Of a stretch of DNA of 34,500 bases, positions 23,996 through 33,285 are shown piece after piece. Location of the stretch: the NCBI GenBank assembly GCA_003553485.1, contig PWEJ01000095.1:1-34500 (forward strand). The letters are read 5' to 3'. The stretch comes from Halanaerobiaceae bacterium. GTDB taxonomy: Bacteria > Bacillota > Halanaerobiia > Halanaerobiales > Halarsenatibacteraceae. The notes under the pieces are model-generated. The model did no database searches and was not told where the DNA came from. It worked only from the letters and a program-made list of their open reading frames with translations. The stretch's first letter is position 1. Every line of letters starts with the position of its first letter. A program made the position numbers and the translations under genes.

Positions 23996-24874
23996 TTAAG
24001 AGCTATCTGCCGGTTCCACATGGACTAAAACCTCTCTGGCTTCAGGGTATTCAGCAATCAACTCCTGTTTTACCACAGAGGCTATATCATGCCCCTGGCA
24101 TACAGTGATATCAGGATTAACCGTAATTTTCAAATCAACAAATAAATCTGCCCCGTGATAGCGGGCCTTTATCTCGATAACATCCTTAACTCCCTCTATA
24201 GCCTTTGCTTTTTTTTCTAATTTTTTCATTTTTTTAGAGTGAGGAGCCCGTCCTAAAAGATTAACAAAGCCTTTTTGTAAGATCTCAAAACCCACTTTTA
24301 ATACCAGGACAGCTACCAGAAGACCGGCTAGAGGATCAAGTATTTTAAAACCCAGACGAGCTCCAAAGATACCTACCAGAGCAGCAATAGAGGAGAGGGC
24401 ATCACTGCGATGATGCCAGGCATCAGCTATAAGGGCTTCATTGTTAGTTTCTTTGCCCACATGAAGAGAGTATCTATATAATATTTCTTTAACGGCCAGG
24501 GAAAGCAAAGCTCCCCCAGCTGCTAACCAGCCCGGCAGAGAAATCTCTCCCGCCAATAGATTACCAATCATATTATAACCGAGCCCCGCTGCCGTTAAGA
24601 CTAAAACTACCCCCAGTAGACTGGCGGCTAAGGGTTCAGCCTGGCCATGACCATAATGATGATTGTGATCCGGTGGTTTGTTGGCAAAAATAACAGCAAT
24701 TAAAACTCCCAGAGAAGTTATCATATCGGAAAAAGAGTGAAATCCATCAGCAAGCAAGGCTGAGCTAGTGGCTATTACCCCTATTATAATCTTTAACACT
24801 GCCAATAATAAATTGGCAAAGAGACTAATGTAAAGAACTTTTTTCCCTCGAGCAGTTCGCGAATAGGCCTCCAT
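23996..24874 (-). CDS. Cation diffusion facilitator (CDF) metal transporter
   Basis: A 292-residue membrane protein of the CDF family. The metal-site motifs are in place: HSFSD in helix 2 (LLADGFHSFSDM) and HRSDA in helix 5 (DAWHHRSDALSS). A histidine-rich loop (DHNHHYGHGQAE) follows helix 2, and a cytosolic dimerisation domain with CQGHD makes up the last 90 residues. CDF proteins export Zn, Fe, Mn or Co in exchange for protons. The sequence does not settle the metal. It is divergent from the TauE/SafE gene, sharing a 93-base intergenic region. The start has a GGAG site. Confidence 0.92.
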   Translation of the reverse strand: MEAYSRTARGKKVLYISLFANLLLAVLKIIIGVIATSSALLADGFHSFSDMITSLGVLIAVIFANKPPDHNHHYGHGQAEPLAASLLGVVLVLTAAGLGYNMIGNLLAGEISLPGWLAAGGALLSLAVKEILYRYSLHVGKETNNEALIADAWHHRSDALSSIAALVGIFGARLGFKILDPLAGLLVAVLVLKVGFEILQKGFVNLLGRAPHSKKMKKLEKKAKAIEGVKDVIEIKARYHGADLFVDLKITVNPDITVCQGHDIASVVKQELIAEYPEAREVLVHVEPADSS

Positions 24875-24915
24875 ATAATCATCTCCAGCTGATTAAAAAA
24901 ATACTTTAGGCGCAT

Positions 24916-24944
24916 TTGCCTTCTCCTAGTTTATCATATATACT
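24916..24944 (+). promoter_or_regulatory. Promoter of the TauE/SafE gene
   Basis: TTGCCT (24916-24921) and TATACT (24939-24944) with a 17-base spacer, 23 bases before the ATG at 24968. An AAAGGTGG ribosome site lies in the short leader. Confidence 0.65.
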
Positions 24945-24967
24945 GTTTAAAAGAAAGGTGGGTTATT

Positions 24968-25741
24968 ATGCAGTATCTACCCCTTATTTCACTCTTGTTT
25001 ATAGGGCTTTTAATCGGTCTCAGTGGAATAGGTGGTTTCTTAATAGCACCGGTTTTAATTATCGTCTTTCCTATTACACTGCGAGAAGCAATAGTGGCTT
25101 CGCTGGCTGCGCAGATATTTGTCTATCTGGGCAGTTTTTATTTGTATTGGAAGCAGGAAAAAGTTGATTTTAAAGTCAGCAGATATTTAATTCTCGGCTC
25201 TATTCCTGGAGCTCTCTTAGGTCTAACGGCAAATCTAGCTTTATCTGAAGAGATATTGAGAATAGTTCTAGCTGTTTTCTTGCTTATGATAGTAATCTTT
25301 TTACTGGCTAAAGATAGCTTTAACTTAAATCTCCAGGATTATAATCATATGCCACTGCTGGTTTTAGTTAAGAATAACAAAAAGCTGGCCAAAACTCTAG
25401 GCCTCCTGGTGCTTGGACTTCTGGGAGGCGTAATGGCCAGCTTGATTGGAGTTGGTGGACCGGTCACCTTTGTACCGGTACTTATATTATTTGGTTATGG
25501 TGCTAAAATATCCATAGGCTCGGCACTTTTCAGTGGCATCTTCAATGTTGCTATTGCTTTAACTTTTCATCTGCTCTATACTACTGTGGGGTTGCCCTTT
25601 ATTCTTTTGGCCTCAATCTTAACGGTCTTGGGAAGCTTAATGGGCGCAGTGTTATCGGATATTATAAGCCCAAAAATAAGCAGATTGATTGTAATTTATG
25701 CTACTCTATTTTCTATAATTTATCTGTTATTATTTGCCTGA
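24968..25741 (+). CDS. TauE/SafE family sulfite/organosulfonate exporter-like permease
   Basis: A 257-residue membrane protein with about seven to eight helices and the two internally related glycine-rich motifs of the TauE/SafE (DUF81) family: GLSGIGGFLIAPVLI near residue 18 and ASLIGVGGPVTFVPVLILFG in the second half. Members move sulfite, sulfoacetate or other small anions. The substrate here is unknown. It has its own promoter and ends 14 bases from the convergent GltS-like gene, without a visible terminator. Confidence 0.9.
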   Translation: MQYLPLISLLFIGLLIGLSGIGGFLIAPVLIIVFPITLREAIVASLAAQIFVYLGSFYLYWKQEKVDFKVSRYLILGSIPGALLGLTANLALSEEILRIVLAVFLLMIVIFLLAKDSFNLNLQDYNHMPLLVLVKNNKKLAKTLGLLVLGLLGGVMASLIGVGGPVTFVPVLILFGYGAKISIGSALFSGIFNVAIALTFHLLYTTVGLPFILLASILTVLGSLMGAVLSDIISPKISRLIVIYATLFSIIYLLLFA

Positions 25742-25755
25742 TAAATCTATTATGC

Positions 25756-27156
25756 TTACAGCTCATCCATAACTGGTGAGCGATCCTGTCCCCAGTAACC
25801 AAAAATTTTGGCCAGCACAAAACAGAGTATTATAACGGCCAGGCTCAATATAGCAATAACTTCCACTCCCCACATGTGGGCCACAATGGGTAAGAAGGCC
25901 AGAATACTGAAAAAGACTGGAGCGTGAAAGCTATGCTTGTAGGAAAAGGATTCTAAAGCAGGTGTTTCAAACTGTGGGTCTACAACCCTTAACAGCATCA
26001 TTCCCACGGGAACATTCCCCATCGATTGACCATAATCTACCAGCATTCTCTCAGCCCAGTAATCAGGCATAATGCGTGGTGCTACATAAAGAGCAGAAGC
26101 CAGACTCCAAACAATACCTGAGATCACGATAACTCCCAGAGGAATGGAGGATTCTAAAATTAAGGGTACATTTAAGGAACCAAAGACTGCGAGAATGCAA
26201 AATTCCAGTCCTAAACCAGATAAGCGCTCCGCCATACCTCTATCAATCAAATGACCTAAACCAACTTTATTGAATATTATTTGAATTAACATACCGCTTA
26301 TCATGGCAAAGGGAAATTCCGGGGCGAAACCAAAAAAGGTCCCTAATCCTCCAGGCAGGCTAGCTAATAAGGTAACAATGCCCCAGCCACTTAACATCGC
26401 CAGACCAAAAAGGGAAAAATGAAAGGCTAGAGGTTCAATGGACTGCGGTACCATGGTTAGCTCCCCGGCATTTTTAAATTTGCTGGGCGGTAAAATGCCC
26501 CGTCTAATCTCTTCAGATAATTCATTGGGATCCTCTGTTTTTTTAGTATGTCCTCTTCTAACCAACCAGTTAATAACACTAACCCCCAGGATACAGCCAC
26601 CTAAAACACCAACAACGCCTGAAGCTATGGCCAGCTGAACTCCCTCAGGGTACCAGCCTAATTCCGTAAAGGTTGAAGTATAACCCACTGCCACAGTGGC
26701 ACCGCCATCAAAACCAATAGCTACCAGGGTGGCAAAAGCGGCATGTAAATCATAAAACCTGTTGAGAATAAAGATGATTATGAGGGAAGGGACTAATATC
26801 TGACCCCAGGAGAGTATCTGGCCTAGCAAAATCTGAGGACCAGCTTCTTTAATGGATTTAGAAAACCGAGGTATATCACGACCTAAGAACATACCGGCAA
26901 AGACAAAGTTTAATAAGAATATTGATATCTCTCCGAAGTTATCATAAATAGAAACAATAAATTCAGGATAATCAAATATACCCCCTAGAGAATAGGGGCT
27001 AACTGCCATAGCAACTAACCCACCAACTACAGCAGAAGGTAATAACAAAAACTGTAATATTTTAAATCTAACCCTTATTGCTTTTCCTAATAATAGAAAT
27101 AAAGCCATGAGTCCAACATGAAAAATTCCAATAACAAAAGGTTGAAATTCCATCAT
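25756..27156 (-). CDS. Sodium/glutamate symporter-like protein (GltS/ESS family)
   Basis: A 466-residue membrane protein with about twelve helices resembling the GltS sodium:glutamate symporter family. The motif-bearing re-entrant region is seen at AIGFDGGATVAVGYTS (about 144-159), where GltS itself has a GGHGTA-type signature, so it is a divergent member. A cytosolic loop of about 40 residues (RRGHTKKTEDPNELSEEIRR) separates the halves. It is somewhat longer than the 400-residue E. coli protein. The ATG has a GGGGGG site. A consensus promoter, a 140-base leader and a hairpin near the start suggest regulation at the leader. Confidence 0.78.
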   Translation of the reverse strand: MMEFQPFVIGIFHVGLMALFLLLGKAIRVRFKILQFLLLPSAVVGGLVAMAVSPYSLGGIFDYPEFIVSIYDNFGEISIFLLNFVFAGMFLGRDIPRFSKSIKEAGPQILLGQILSWGQILVPSLIIIFILNRFYDLHAAFATLVAIGFDGGATVAVGYTSTFTELGWYPEGVQLAIASGVVGVLGGCILGVSVINWLVRRGHTKKTEDPNELSEEIRRGILPPSKFKNAGELTMVPQSIEPLAFHFSLFGLAMLSGWGIVTLLASLPGGLGTFFGFAPEFPFAMISGMLIQIIFNKVGLGHLIDRGMAERLSGLGLEFCILAVFGSLNVPLILESSIPLGVIVISGIVWSLASALYVAPRIMPDYWAERMLVDYGQSMGNVPVGMMLLRVVDPQFETPALESFSYKHSFHAPVFFSILAFLPIVAHMWGVEVIAILSLAVIILCFVLAKIFGYWGQDRSPVMDEL

Positions 27157-27168
27157 TATACCCCCCTT

Positions 27169-27196
27169 ATTTTATTTTGCAATATCAAAATAAAAT
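27169..27196 (-). promoter_or_regulatory. Leader hairpin directly upstream of the GltS-like gene's ribosome site
   Basis: A perfect 11-bp AU-rich stem, ATTTTATTTTG with CAAAATAAAAT (27169-27179 and 27186-27196), closed by a 6-base loop. It ends a few bases before the GGGGGG ribosome site and 13 bases before the ATG. It could expose or mask that site, or stabilise the leader. Confidence 0.5.
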
Positions 27197-27303
27197 AACA
27201 ACTAATTTTTATTGAATTTAAATTCTCTGAGATTCAGCTTTTTATCTGCTAGGTAAAACCCCAAAGTATAAAATGACAATTACTGCCAGGCCGAGCCCTT
27301 TTA

Positions 27304-27332
27304 TTTATAACATATAAGAGGGGGATTGTCAA
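27304..27332 (-). promoter_or_regulatory. Consensus sigma-A promoter of the GltS-like gene
   Basis: On the minus strand TTGACA (27327-27332) begins just after the stop codon of the Na/Pi gene and is followed, after 17 bases, by TATAAA (27304-27309) with an extended TG. Transcription would start near 27297, giving a leader of about 140 bases. Confidence 0.8.
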
Positions 27333-28973
27333 TCATTTCTCCATTAGGTTGTGGGCGATATCGGCCATTTGGTCCGTTATATGTTCAATGTCTTCTATGG
27401 CTTCCAGATAGATAATGCCGGCTGTAGGTTCACAGATTCCTTGTTGCAATCTCTCAAGATGATCATTGCGGTATTCCAGTTGCAGGGAGTCCATATCTCT
27501 TTCTCCTTTGATCAGATCTGGAACCAGATCATAATTCTCCTCTTCCACTAGTTTTATAGATTTATCAACCAGTGTCAGAACTTCCTCAGCCAGATTTCTT
27601 AGAGTTTCCCGGGCTTCTGGAGAAAAGCTAACGTTATTATCCTTTATGTAATAAGCTAGGTCAGCCATATCATCTGCATCATCAGCCATACTCTCCACCA
27701 GGTCAGCAACGGCAATAAAGTAATCTCTAGTACGAACATCATCATCTGAAAGGGAGCTGCTTTCTAAAGAGGTTAAAAAGTGAAGCAGGTCTTCCTCGAT
27801 TTCATTTATAATCTCTTCTCGCTTTATCACCTCATCAGCCAATTCTGTATCAGCGGTAAGAAGGCTATTAAAAGAATCTTCTATCATATCTCTGGTAATT
27901 TCCTGCATTCTCACCACTTCTTCTTTGACCTGCTCTAAAGCAACAGTGGGAGTGTTTTTCATCCGGTCATCAACATAGCTCAAACCCCTTTTTATAGTCA
28001 GATCCTCTCCCGGCAGTAGTTTTATTACTGCTTTTTCAATAAAACCAATAAAGGGAAGCCAGAGCAGAGTGTTCACGATATTAAAGGCTGTATGGGTATT
28101 AGCCAGCATTCTTTCCATGGTTCTAGGGGTATCGAAAAATCGAAAAAGCCCCAGCATGATATTCTGCAGATTATCTAAAAATCCTGGAATCACGTAGATT
28201 AATAATAGCATCACCGAAGAGCCGAATATATTGAACATAAAGTGAGCTGCTGCAGCTCTTTTACTGGTCAGATTTGCTCCCAGACTGGAGAGAGCAGCTG
28301 TAAAAGTCGTCCCAATGTTTTCACCCAGGATAATAGGAATAGCCGCCTGGTAATCAATTACGCCAGCCGAAGCCAGCCCTAAAAGAATTCCAAAGGATGC
28401 TGTACTGCTCTGAACTGCAAAGGTCACAAAAACTCCTACCAGAAGTCCTAAAATAGGATAGGCACTGAGGGAGGCCATCATTTCCATAAATACTGGGGAA
28501 TCCCTTAGGGGGACCATTGTTTCACTCATAATATTTAAACCAAGAAAAAGCAAACCAAAGCCCAATATAGTTTGACCTATATAAGTTTTCTTCCTTTGTT
28601 GGGCAAATAAATAAAGAGCTACCCCCAAAAAGATAGCCGGAAAAGCATAATCTCCTAAATCAAAAGAAATCAACTGGGCTGTAACTGTTGTTCCAATATT
28701 GGCTCCCATAATCACCCCGATAGACTGGGCCAGGGTCATCAGACCGGCATTGACAAAACCAACTACCATAACAGTGGTAGCACTGCTGCTCTGGATAATA
28801 GCGGTAACACCAGTGCCTACTAAAATACCCATGATGGGTTTTGTTGTCAGTGAAGCCAACAGGTGACGCAATTTTTTTCCGGCTGTTTTTTGTAATCCTT
28901 CACTCATCTGTTTCATGCCATAGATGAAGAGGGCCAATCCTCCGGCAAACCCAAAAATTATATCTATCGACAA
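27333..28973 (-). CDS. Na/Pi cotransporter family protein with C-terminal PhoU-like domain
   Basis: A 546-residue protein. Residues about 1-320 hold the duplicated Na/Pi-cotransporter membrane unit, with its two QSS repeats: IIQSSSATTVMVVGFVNAG and VQSSTASFGILLGLASAG. Residues about 340-546 form an acidic helical PhoU-like domain. Such NptA/YjbB-type proteins move phosphate with Na+ or export it when in excess. The start is a TTG at 28973 with an AAGGAG site. It is the last gene of the minus-strand operon that begins at 34427, 39 bases after the YkuK-like gene. No clear terminator follows; the next promoter begins directly after the stop. Confidence 0.92.
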   Translation of the reverse strand: MSIDIIFGFAGGLALFIYGMKQMSEGLQKTAGKKLRHLLASLTTKPIMGILVGTGVTAIIQSSSATTVMVVGFVNAGLMTLAQSIGVIMGANIGTTVTAQLISFDLGDYAFPAIFLGVALYLFAQQRKKTYIGQTILGFGLLFLGLNIMSETMVPLRDSPVFMEMMASLSAYPILGLLVGVFVTFAVQSSTASFGILLGLASAGVIDYQAAIPIILGENIGTTFTAALSSLGANLTSKRAAAAHFMFNIFGSSVMLLLIYVIPGFLDNLQNIMLGLFRFFDTPRTMERMLANTHTAFNIVNTLLWLPFIGFIEKAVIKLLPGEDLTIKRGLSYVDDRMKNTPTVALEQVKEEVVRMQEITRDMIEDSFNSLLTADTELADEVIKREEIINEIEEDLLHFLTSLESSSLSDDDVRTRDYFIAVADLVESMADDADDMADLAYYIKDNNVSFSPEARETLRNLAEEVLTLVDKSIKLVEEENYDLVPDLIKGERDMDSLQLEYRNDHLERLQQGICEPTAGIIYLEAIEDIEHITDQMADIAHNLMEK

Positions 28974-29012
28974 GATAATCGGCTCCTTTTGACAATTTTT
29001 TGGTCAATATTC

Positions 29013-29501
29013 TTAGTCAGTAAATTTATCAGCAACTGAGGAGGCAGCATAGGCATCAGGCTTTATCAAAGCATCATAGCCACTACCCACTACCATACCT
29101 ACAACTTCTTTAATTATAGTGCTAGTAGGACCCTTTTCACCCACATCGACATGTATCTCTATCTCCAAATCCTCATCTAGAGTCTCTTCTTCAGCCAGGA
29201 GGCCAGTTAATTTACTGGCTATTTCCAGGCTGCGGGAAACTTCATAAAAAATCCGCTGTTTAAAACCAGCTCTATCTGGCGCTGTATCACGGTGATAAAA
29301 AAACCGCCCTCCTCGCCCTATCCGATAAATAACAATAGCCGTAACAAAGGAGGCCTCCTCGCCTCCAGGCTGGGAATCTGTTCCAATAATGAGCTTATAG
29401 GAATTATCAGGATGGTCTCGAACAAACTTCATGATGGTGTTATAAGTCTCCCTAAAAGACAAAGGGCCATCGGTAGGACTGACAAATTTCATATTAATCA
29501 C
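29013..29501 (-). CDS. YkuK-like protein, ribonuclease H-fold (DUF458)
   Basis: A 162-residue protein of the YkuK family, predicted to have an RNase H-like fold. LIIGTDSQPGG holds the first conserved Asp, and IHVDVGEKGPTS the later acidic segment. B. subtilis YkuK has no well-established function. The GTG start at 29501 overlaps the rsmA stop codon by 4 bases (GTGA), which indicates translational coupling; an ATG at 29492 is the alternative. The context next to rsmA suggests a role in RNA or ribosome metabolism, but this is inference. Confidence 0.82.
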   Translation of the reverse strand: MINMKFVSPTDGPLSFRETYNTIMKFVRDHPDNSYKLIIGTDSQPGGEEASFVTAIVIYRIGRGGRFFYHRDTAPDRAGFKQRIFYEVSRSLEIASKLTGLLAEEETLDEDLEIEIHVDVGEKGPTSTIIKEVVGMVVGSGYDALIKPDAYAASSVADKFTD

Positions 29502-30385
29502 CGATCCTCAATCAGTAACTTATTTACCACATCACTTAACTCGACGATCTGGGGCCAGTAAAGCTTCTCTCCTCTGAGCTTTGCATCTATCCCACATTCT
29601 TCTAAAGCCTGATCAACAATTTCACGACTTAAATCTATTTCAGCAGCTTTACTAAGAGAATTTCTTATGGTTTTACGCCGCTGTTGGAATAGGGCCCGTA
29701 CTATCTGAAAAAATAATTCTTCGTTATCAGCCCGATGTTTTCTTTCTTCGGCAAGATTTAATCTTAAAATTACTGACTCCACCTCTGGTTGAGGCCAAAA
29801 AACAGTTGCTGGAACCTGATAAATAACCTCGGGGTCAGCATAATACTGAACGGCAATGCTTAAAGTACCATACTCTTTCCCGCCAGGCTCAGCGGCAATT
29901 CTCTCCCCCACTTCCTTTTGCACCATCAAAACCAGCAGTTCCGGTTTAGGATCTAACTCCAGGAAGAGCCTGATTATGGGACTGGTGATATAATAGGGCA
30001 GGTTGGCTACCACTTTATACCCCAGGGGGGATGCCTGCTTTTTTTTAAGTAGCTCCTGCCAGTTGAGCTCAAGAGCATCATCACAGATAATTTCCAGCGT
30101 TTCATCATCACTATAAACATCCTGCAGGACCTGACACAATCTCGTATCTTTTTCTATGGCTAAAACTTTACCTTTCTTTACTTCGGCAAGCAAAACCCCG
30201 GTTAATGCTCCTAAACCTGAACCAACTTCTACCACCAGGTCCTCGGGTCTTAAGTCAGCCGATTCTACAATTTTAGCAAGTATATTATTATCCACTAAAA
30301 AATTTTGTCCCAGAGCTCGATTTACTCTAATATCATATTGTTCTAAAAGAGATTTTACCCCACTGGGGGTAGTTGGGTCGGGCAT
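29498..30385 (-). CDS. rsmA: 16S rRNA (adenine1518/1519-N6) dimethyltransferase RsmA/KsgA
   Basis: A 295-residue RsmA. The motifs are in order: RALGQNFLVDNNIL near the N terminus, SAM-binding VVEVGSGLGALTGVLL, the acidic AIEKDTRL motif, and the catalytic NLPYYITSPI. The enzyme methylates two adjacent adenines near the 3' end of 16S rRNA during small-subunit maturation. I choose the ATG at 30385 because GAGGAG lies 7 bases upstream; a GTG at 30400 is also in frame. It sits 11 bases after the regulator's stop and overlaps the YkuK-like gene. Confidence 0.97.
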   Translation of the reverse strand: MPDPTTPSGVKSLLEQYDIRVNRALGQNFLVDNNILAKIVESADLRPEDLVVEVGSGLGALTGVLLAEVKKGKVLAIEKDTRLCQVLQDVYSDDETLEIICDDALELNWQELLKKKQASPLGYKVVANLPYYITSPIIRLFLELDPKPELLVLMVQKEVGERIAAEPGGKEYGTLSIAVQYYADPEVIYQVPATVFWPQPEVESVILRLNLAEERKHRADNEELFFQIVRALFQQRRKTIRNSLSKAAEIDLSREIVDQALEECGIDAKLRGEKLYWPQIVELSDVVNKLLIEDR

Positions 30386-30396
30386 CTTTTCACTCC

Positions 30397-31041
30397 TCAC
30401 TTAAGTCGCACCAGGCCGTACTTTAAAGACTTTATTACAGCTTGTGTTCTATCATTAACATCTAATTTCCGCAATATATTACTCACATGATTTTTAACTG
30501 TTTTTTCGCTGATATATAATTCTTCCGATATTCTTCTATTGCTCATTCCTTTAGCCAGTAACCCCAGGACTTCATATTCTCTATTGCTTAAAATATCTCG
30601 ATAATCAACGTTTTCCTCATTGACCTCAGTATCATCAGCTATTATTGATTGCGGAAAGACAGTTTCTCCTGCTAACACTTTATTTATAGCTTCATTAAGC
30701 TCCTCGGAGGTAATATCTTTCTGAATAAACCCTTCCGCTCCAGCCTTGGTCACTTTATAGACATATTCCTCATCATCATGAATTGTTAAGATAATAACCT
30801 TTATTTCCGGACTAATCTCCTTGATTTTGCGGATAGCATCAATGCCATTCATCCTGGGCATATTTAAATCCAGCAAGACTAAATCAGGAAAATCCTCCCG
30901 CACCTTCGATACTGCTTCTAGACCATCAGCTGCTTCACCGATAACTTCAATGTTATCAAACAACTTTAATAACCTGACAATTCCCTCTCTTACCAATTCG
31001 TGATCATCCACCACTAAAACCTTTGTTTTTTTCACTTCCAT
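30397..31041 (-). CDS. NarL/FixJ-family response regulator, DegU-like
   Basis: A 214-residue two-component regulator. The receiver domain shows the acidic pair in VVDDHEL, the phosphorylated Asp58 in PDLVLLDLNMPRMNG, and a conserved Lys in GFIQKDIT. The C-terminal LuxR-type helix-turn-helix spans about residues 150-210 (LSNREYEVLGLLAKGMSNRR, then ISEKTVKNHVSNIL). Three consecutive start codons (GTG 31047, ATG 31044, ATG 31041) occur; the AAGGG site best fits 31041. It overlaps or abuts the kinase gene, so the two form a DegS/DegU-type pair. Its targets are unknown. Confidence 0.93.
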   Translation of the reverse strand: MEVKKTKVLVVDDHELVREGIVRLLKLFDNIEVIGEAADGLEAVSKVREDFPDLVLLDLNMPRMNGIDAIRKIKEISPEIKVIILTIHDDEEYVYKVTKAGAEGFIQKDITSEELNEAINKVLAGETVFPQSIIADDTEVNEENVDYRDILSNREYEVLGLLAKGMSNRRISEELYISEKTVKNHVSNILRKLDVNDRTQAVIKSLKYGLVRLK

Positions 31042-31043
31042 CA

Positions 31044-32186
31044 TCACCCTTTCTGCTTAACTGGCAACCTAATATTAATTCTAGTTCCCTGACCTTTTGT
31101 TGAGTTCAGATTAAATTCTCCCTGCAATAGACTACATCTTTCCCTCATATTCACCAGACCATAGGAATCCTCTTTATCGGTTTTGACCTCAAATCCTTTA
31201 CCATTATCAATAATAAGAATCTTGATATCTTCTCTGGTAAATTCTAAGATCACTTTACCGCTGGATGCTTCAGCATGTTTTTTGATGTTATTTAAAGCTT
31301 CCTGGACCAGGCGAAAAATCGTCACTTCATAGGTAGCTGATAGTTCCTTGACCTCTCCTCTTACCTGAAATTCAATTATTATACCGGTGCTTTCATTAAA
31401 GTTATCTATATATTTTCGCAAGGTAGGCACTAACCCAAGATCATCTAAGGACATAGGCCGTAAATCATAGATTATTTTCCTGACATCACGGACAGAATTT
31501 TTGACGATTGTTTTTAACTCCTCTAACTCCTTGTCCGCTTCTTCTTTATCTTCCTGCATCATTTTCTGGGCTATCTCAACTCTGAGCACCAGATTGGCCA
31601 GCGATTGAGCTGGCCCATCATGAATTTCCCGGGCAACCCTTTTTCTCTCCTCTTCCTGAGCCTCAATTATCTTGAAGATAAAATCCTCTTTGCTGCGCAG
31701 ATCCTCAATTCTTTCAGAAATATCTATCATTCGCCCCTGGAGAAAATCCTTCACCACCCCCATTCTACTGACTAAACTCTCTGCCCGGCGGTGAGTCTTT
31801 TCCATTACTTTAATTCTCTTTTCTAATTCTCTCCTTCTCTGCTGTAACTGCTCCTCCTTTTCCCTGAGGACAGCTATTTCTATTGAAGTCTCTTCAGCCA
31901 GTTCATATACCTGCTTGATCTCCTCTTCACTGTAATTCTCAAAGTCTTTACTGACCCTCATTAATTTAAGTCTGGCTCTTTTATTTATCTTCTCCTTCTC
32001 CTGTAACTCATCAATGAGGTCAGCAATATCCCCACGGACCAACTCTAATTCACTTTCAATATTTTTTATTTGCTTCCTGGAAGATTCCACAATGGCAAAG
32101 ACATCGTCTTTACTATCATCGATATAACTAACAGTTTTCTCAAGAATTTCTTCCAGGTTCATGGAAAGTTTTTGACTGCCGGCCAT
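31044..32186 (-). CDS. Cytosolic sensor histidine kinase, DegS-like
   Basis: A 380-residue kinase without membrane segments. Residues about 1-170 are a long charged coiled-coil sensor like the DegS input domain. The HisKA_3 dimerisation region follows, with phospho-acceptor His189 in VAREIHDGPAQSLANLV, then the ATP-binding domain: ALNNIKKHAEA (N box), IDNGKGFEV and GLVNMRERC. B. subtilis DegS controls DegU in stationary-phase, motility and stress responses. It starts 5 bases after the butyrate kinase stop, with its ribosome site inside that gap region, and overlaps the regulator gene. Confidence 0.94.
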   Translation of the reverse strand: MAGSQKLSMNLEEILEKTVSYIDDSKDDVFAIVESSRKQIKNIESELELVRGDIADLIDELQEKEKINKRARLKLMRVSKDFENYSEEEIKQVYELAEETSIEIAVLREKEEQLQQRRRELEKRIKVMEKTHRRAESLVSRMGVVKDFLQGRMIDISERIEDLRSKEDFIFKIIEAQEEERKRVAREIHDGPAQSLANLVLRVEIAQKMMQEDKEEADKELEELKTIVKNSVRDVRKIIYDLRPMSLDDLGLVPTLRKYIDNFNESTGIIIEFQVRGEVKELSATYEVTIFRLVQEALNNIKKHAEASSGKVILEFTREDIKILIIDNGKGFEVKTDKEDSYGLVNMRERCSLLQGEFNLNSTKGQGTRINIRLPVKQKG

Positions 32187-32191
32187 ATAAG

Positions 32192-33265
32192 TTACCCCCT
32201 AACCTCAGCATACACCTTAGCTTCTTCCTCCTGCTGTAAAACTCTCAGCCCTCCCCCTACTAAATGCTCCATTTCTGCGGTACCGGGAAATATATAGACT
32301 GGGGCCAGAAAGTTAACATACTCCTCTAATTTCTCTGTTACATAATCAGAATTAGCCAGACCTCCTGTCAAAAATATAGCTGCTACCTCACCGGCTAAAA
32401 CAGCAGCCATGCTGCCTATTTCCTTAGCTATCTGATATATCATTCCCTGATATATCAGCTCAGCTTTTTCATTACCGGCAGCAATCTCTTTCTCAATTTT
32501 TCTGCCATCGGCTGTCCCTAAATAGGCAGTCAATCCTCCTTTGCCTACAATCTTTTTCTTCATCTCTGCTGCTTCTGGTTTCTCAGTAAAAATATAATTT
32601 GTCAGATCTAAGGCAGGCAACGTGCCGGTTCGTTCAGGAGAATAGGGGCCTCCCTGGTTGGCATTATTAACATCTACAATACGCCCCTTTTTAAGGGCAG
32701 CAATGGAGATTCCTCCCCCCAGATGGACGCCTATCTGATTGAGAGCAAAAAAATCCTTATCCAGAGCAGCAGCCGTTTTGCGACCAATGGCCTTTAAATT
32801 TAAAGCATGAGACTGGCATTTTCTAGGCAACTCAGGCAATCCCGAAAGTCGGGCTAATGCTTCAAATTCATCGACTGATACCGGATCAACAATAAAAGCC
32901 GGTATATCAGCCTCGGCAGAAATTTCTTTAGCCATTATGGCCCCTAGATTAGAAGCATGCTCACCATTTTTGCCAGCTTTTAAGTCAGCAATCATATCTT
33001 CATCAACAAGGTAAGTTCCTCCTGGGATAGGGTCTAACAATCCACCCCGGGCTACTACAAAATCAAAATCCTCCTGAGAATAGCCTGCTTCTCTCAGACG
33101 ACCTATACATAATTCAAGCCGCCAATCCAACTGTTCTATTATACGAGAAAAGGAGTTGATTTTTTCACGTTCATGGTTGATGTTTTTTTCCCATTCTGGA
33201 CTTTTATCTGTAAAAACAGCCAGTTTAGTAGAGGTAGAGCCTGGATTTATAACCAGTGAGCGCAT
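32192..33265 (-). CDS. buk: Butyrate kinase
   Basis: A 357-residue acetokinase-family enzyme with the typical butyrate-kinase N terminus (SLVINPGSTSTKLAVF) and motifs VARGGLLDPIPGGTYLVD, GVHLGGGISIAA and LTGGLANSDYV. It transfers phosphate from butyryl phosphate (or a branched-chain acyl phosphate) to ADP, giving ATP and the acid. The usual partner, phosphate butyryltransferase (ptb), is not visible in this window. It lies between the Crh-like gene and the DegS-like kinase in one operon. It could act on branched-chain acyl phosphates from amino acid fermentation, which would fit a Stickland-type organism. Confidence 0.92.
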   Translation of the reverse strand: MRSLVINPGSTSTKLAVFTDKSPEWEKNINHEREKINSFSRIIEQLDWRLELCIGRLREAGYSQEDFDFVVARGGLLDPIPGGTYLVDEDMIADLKAGKNGEHASNLGAIMAKEISAEADIPAFIVDPVSVDEFEALARLSGLPELPRKCQSHALNLKAIGRKTAAALDKDFFALNQIGVHLGGGISIAALKKGRIVDVNNANQGGPYSPERTGTLPALDLTNYIFTEKPEAAEMKKKIVGKGGLTAYLGTADGRKIEKEIAAGNEKAELIYQGMIYQIAKEIGSMAAVLAGEVAAIFLTGGLANSDYVTEKLEEYVNFLAPVYIFPGTAEMEHLVGGGLRVLQQEEEAKVYAEVRG

Positions 33266-33285
33266 AAAAGTTACACCTACCCTTC

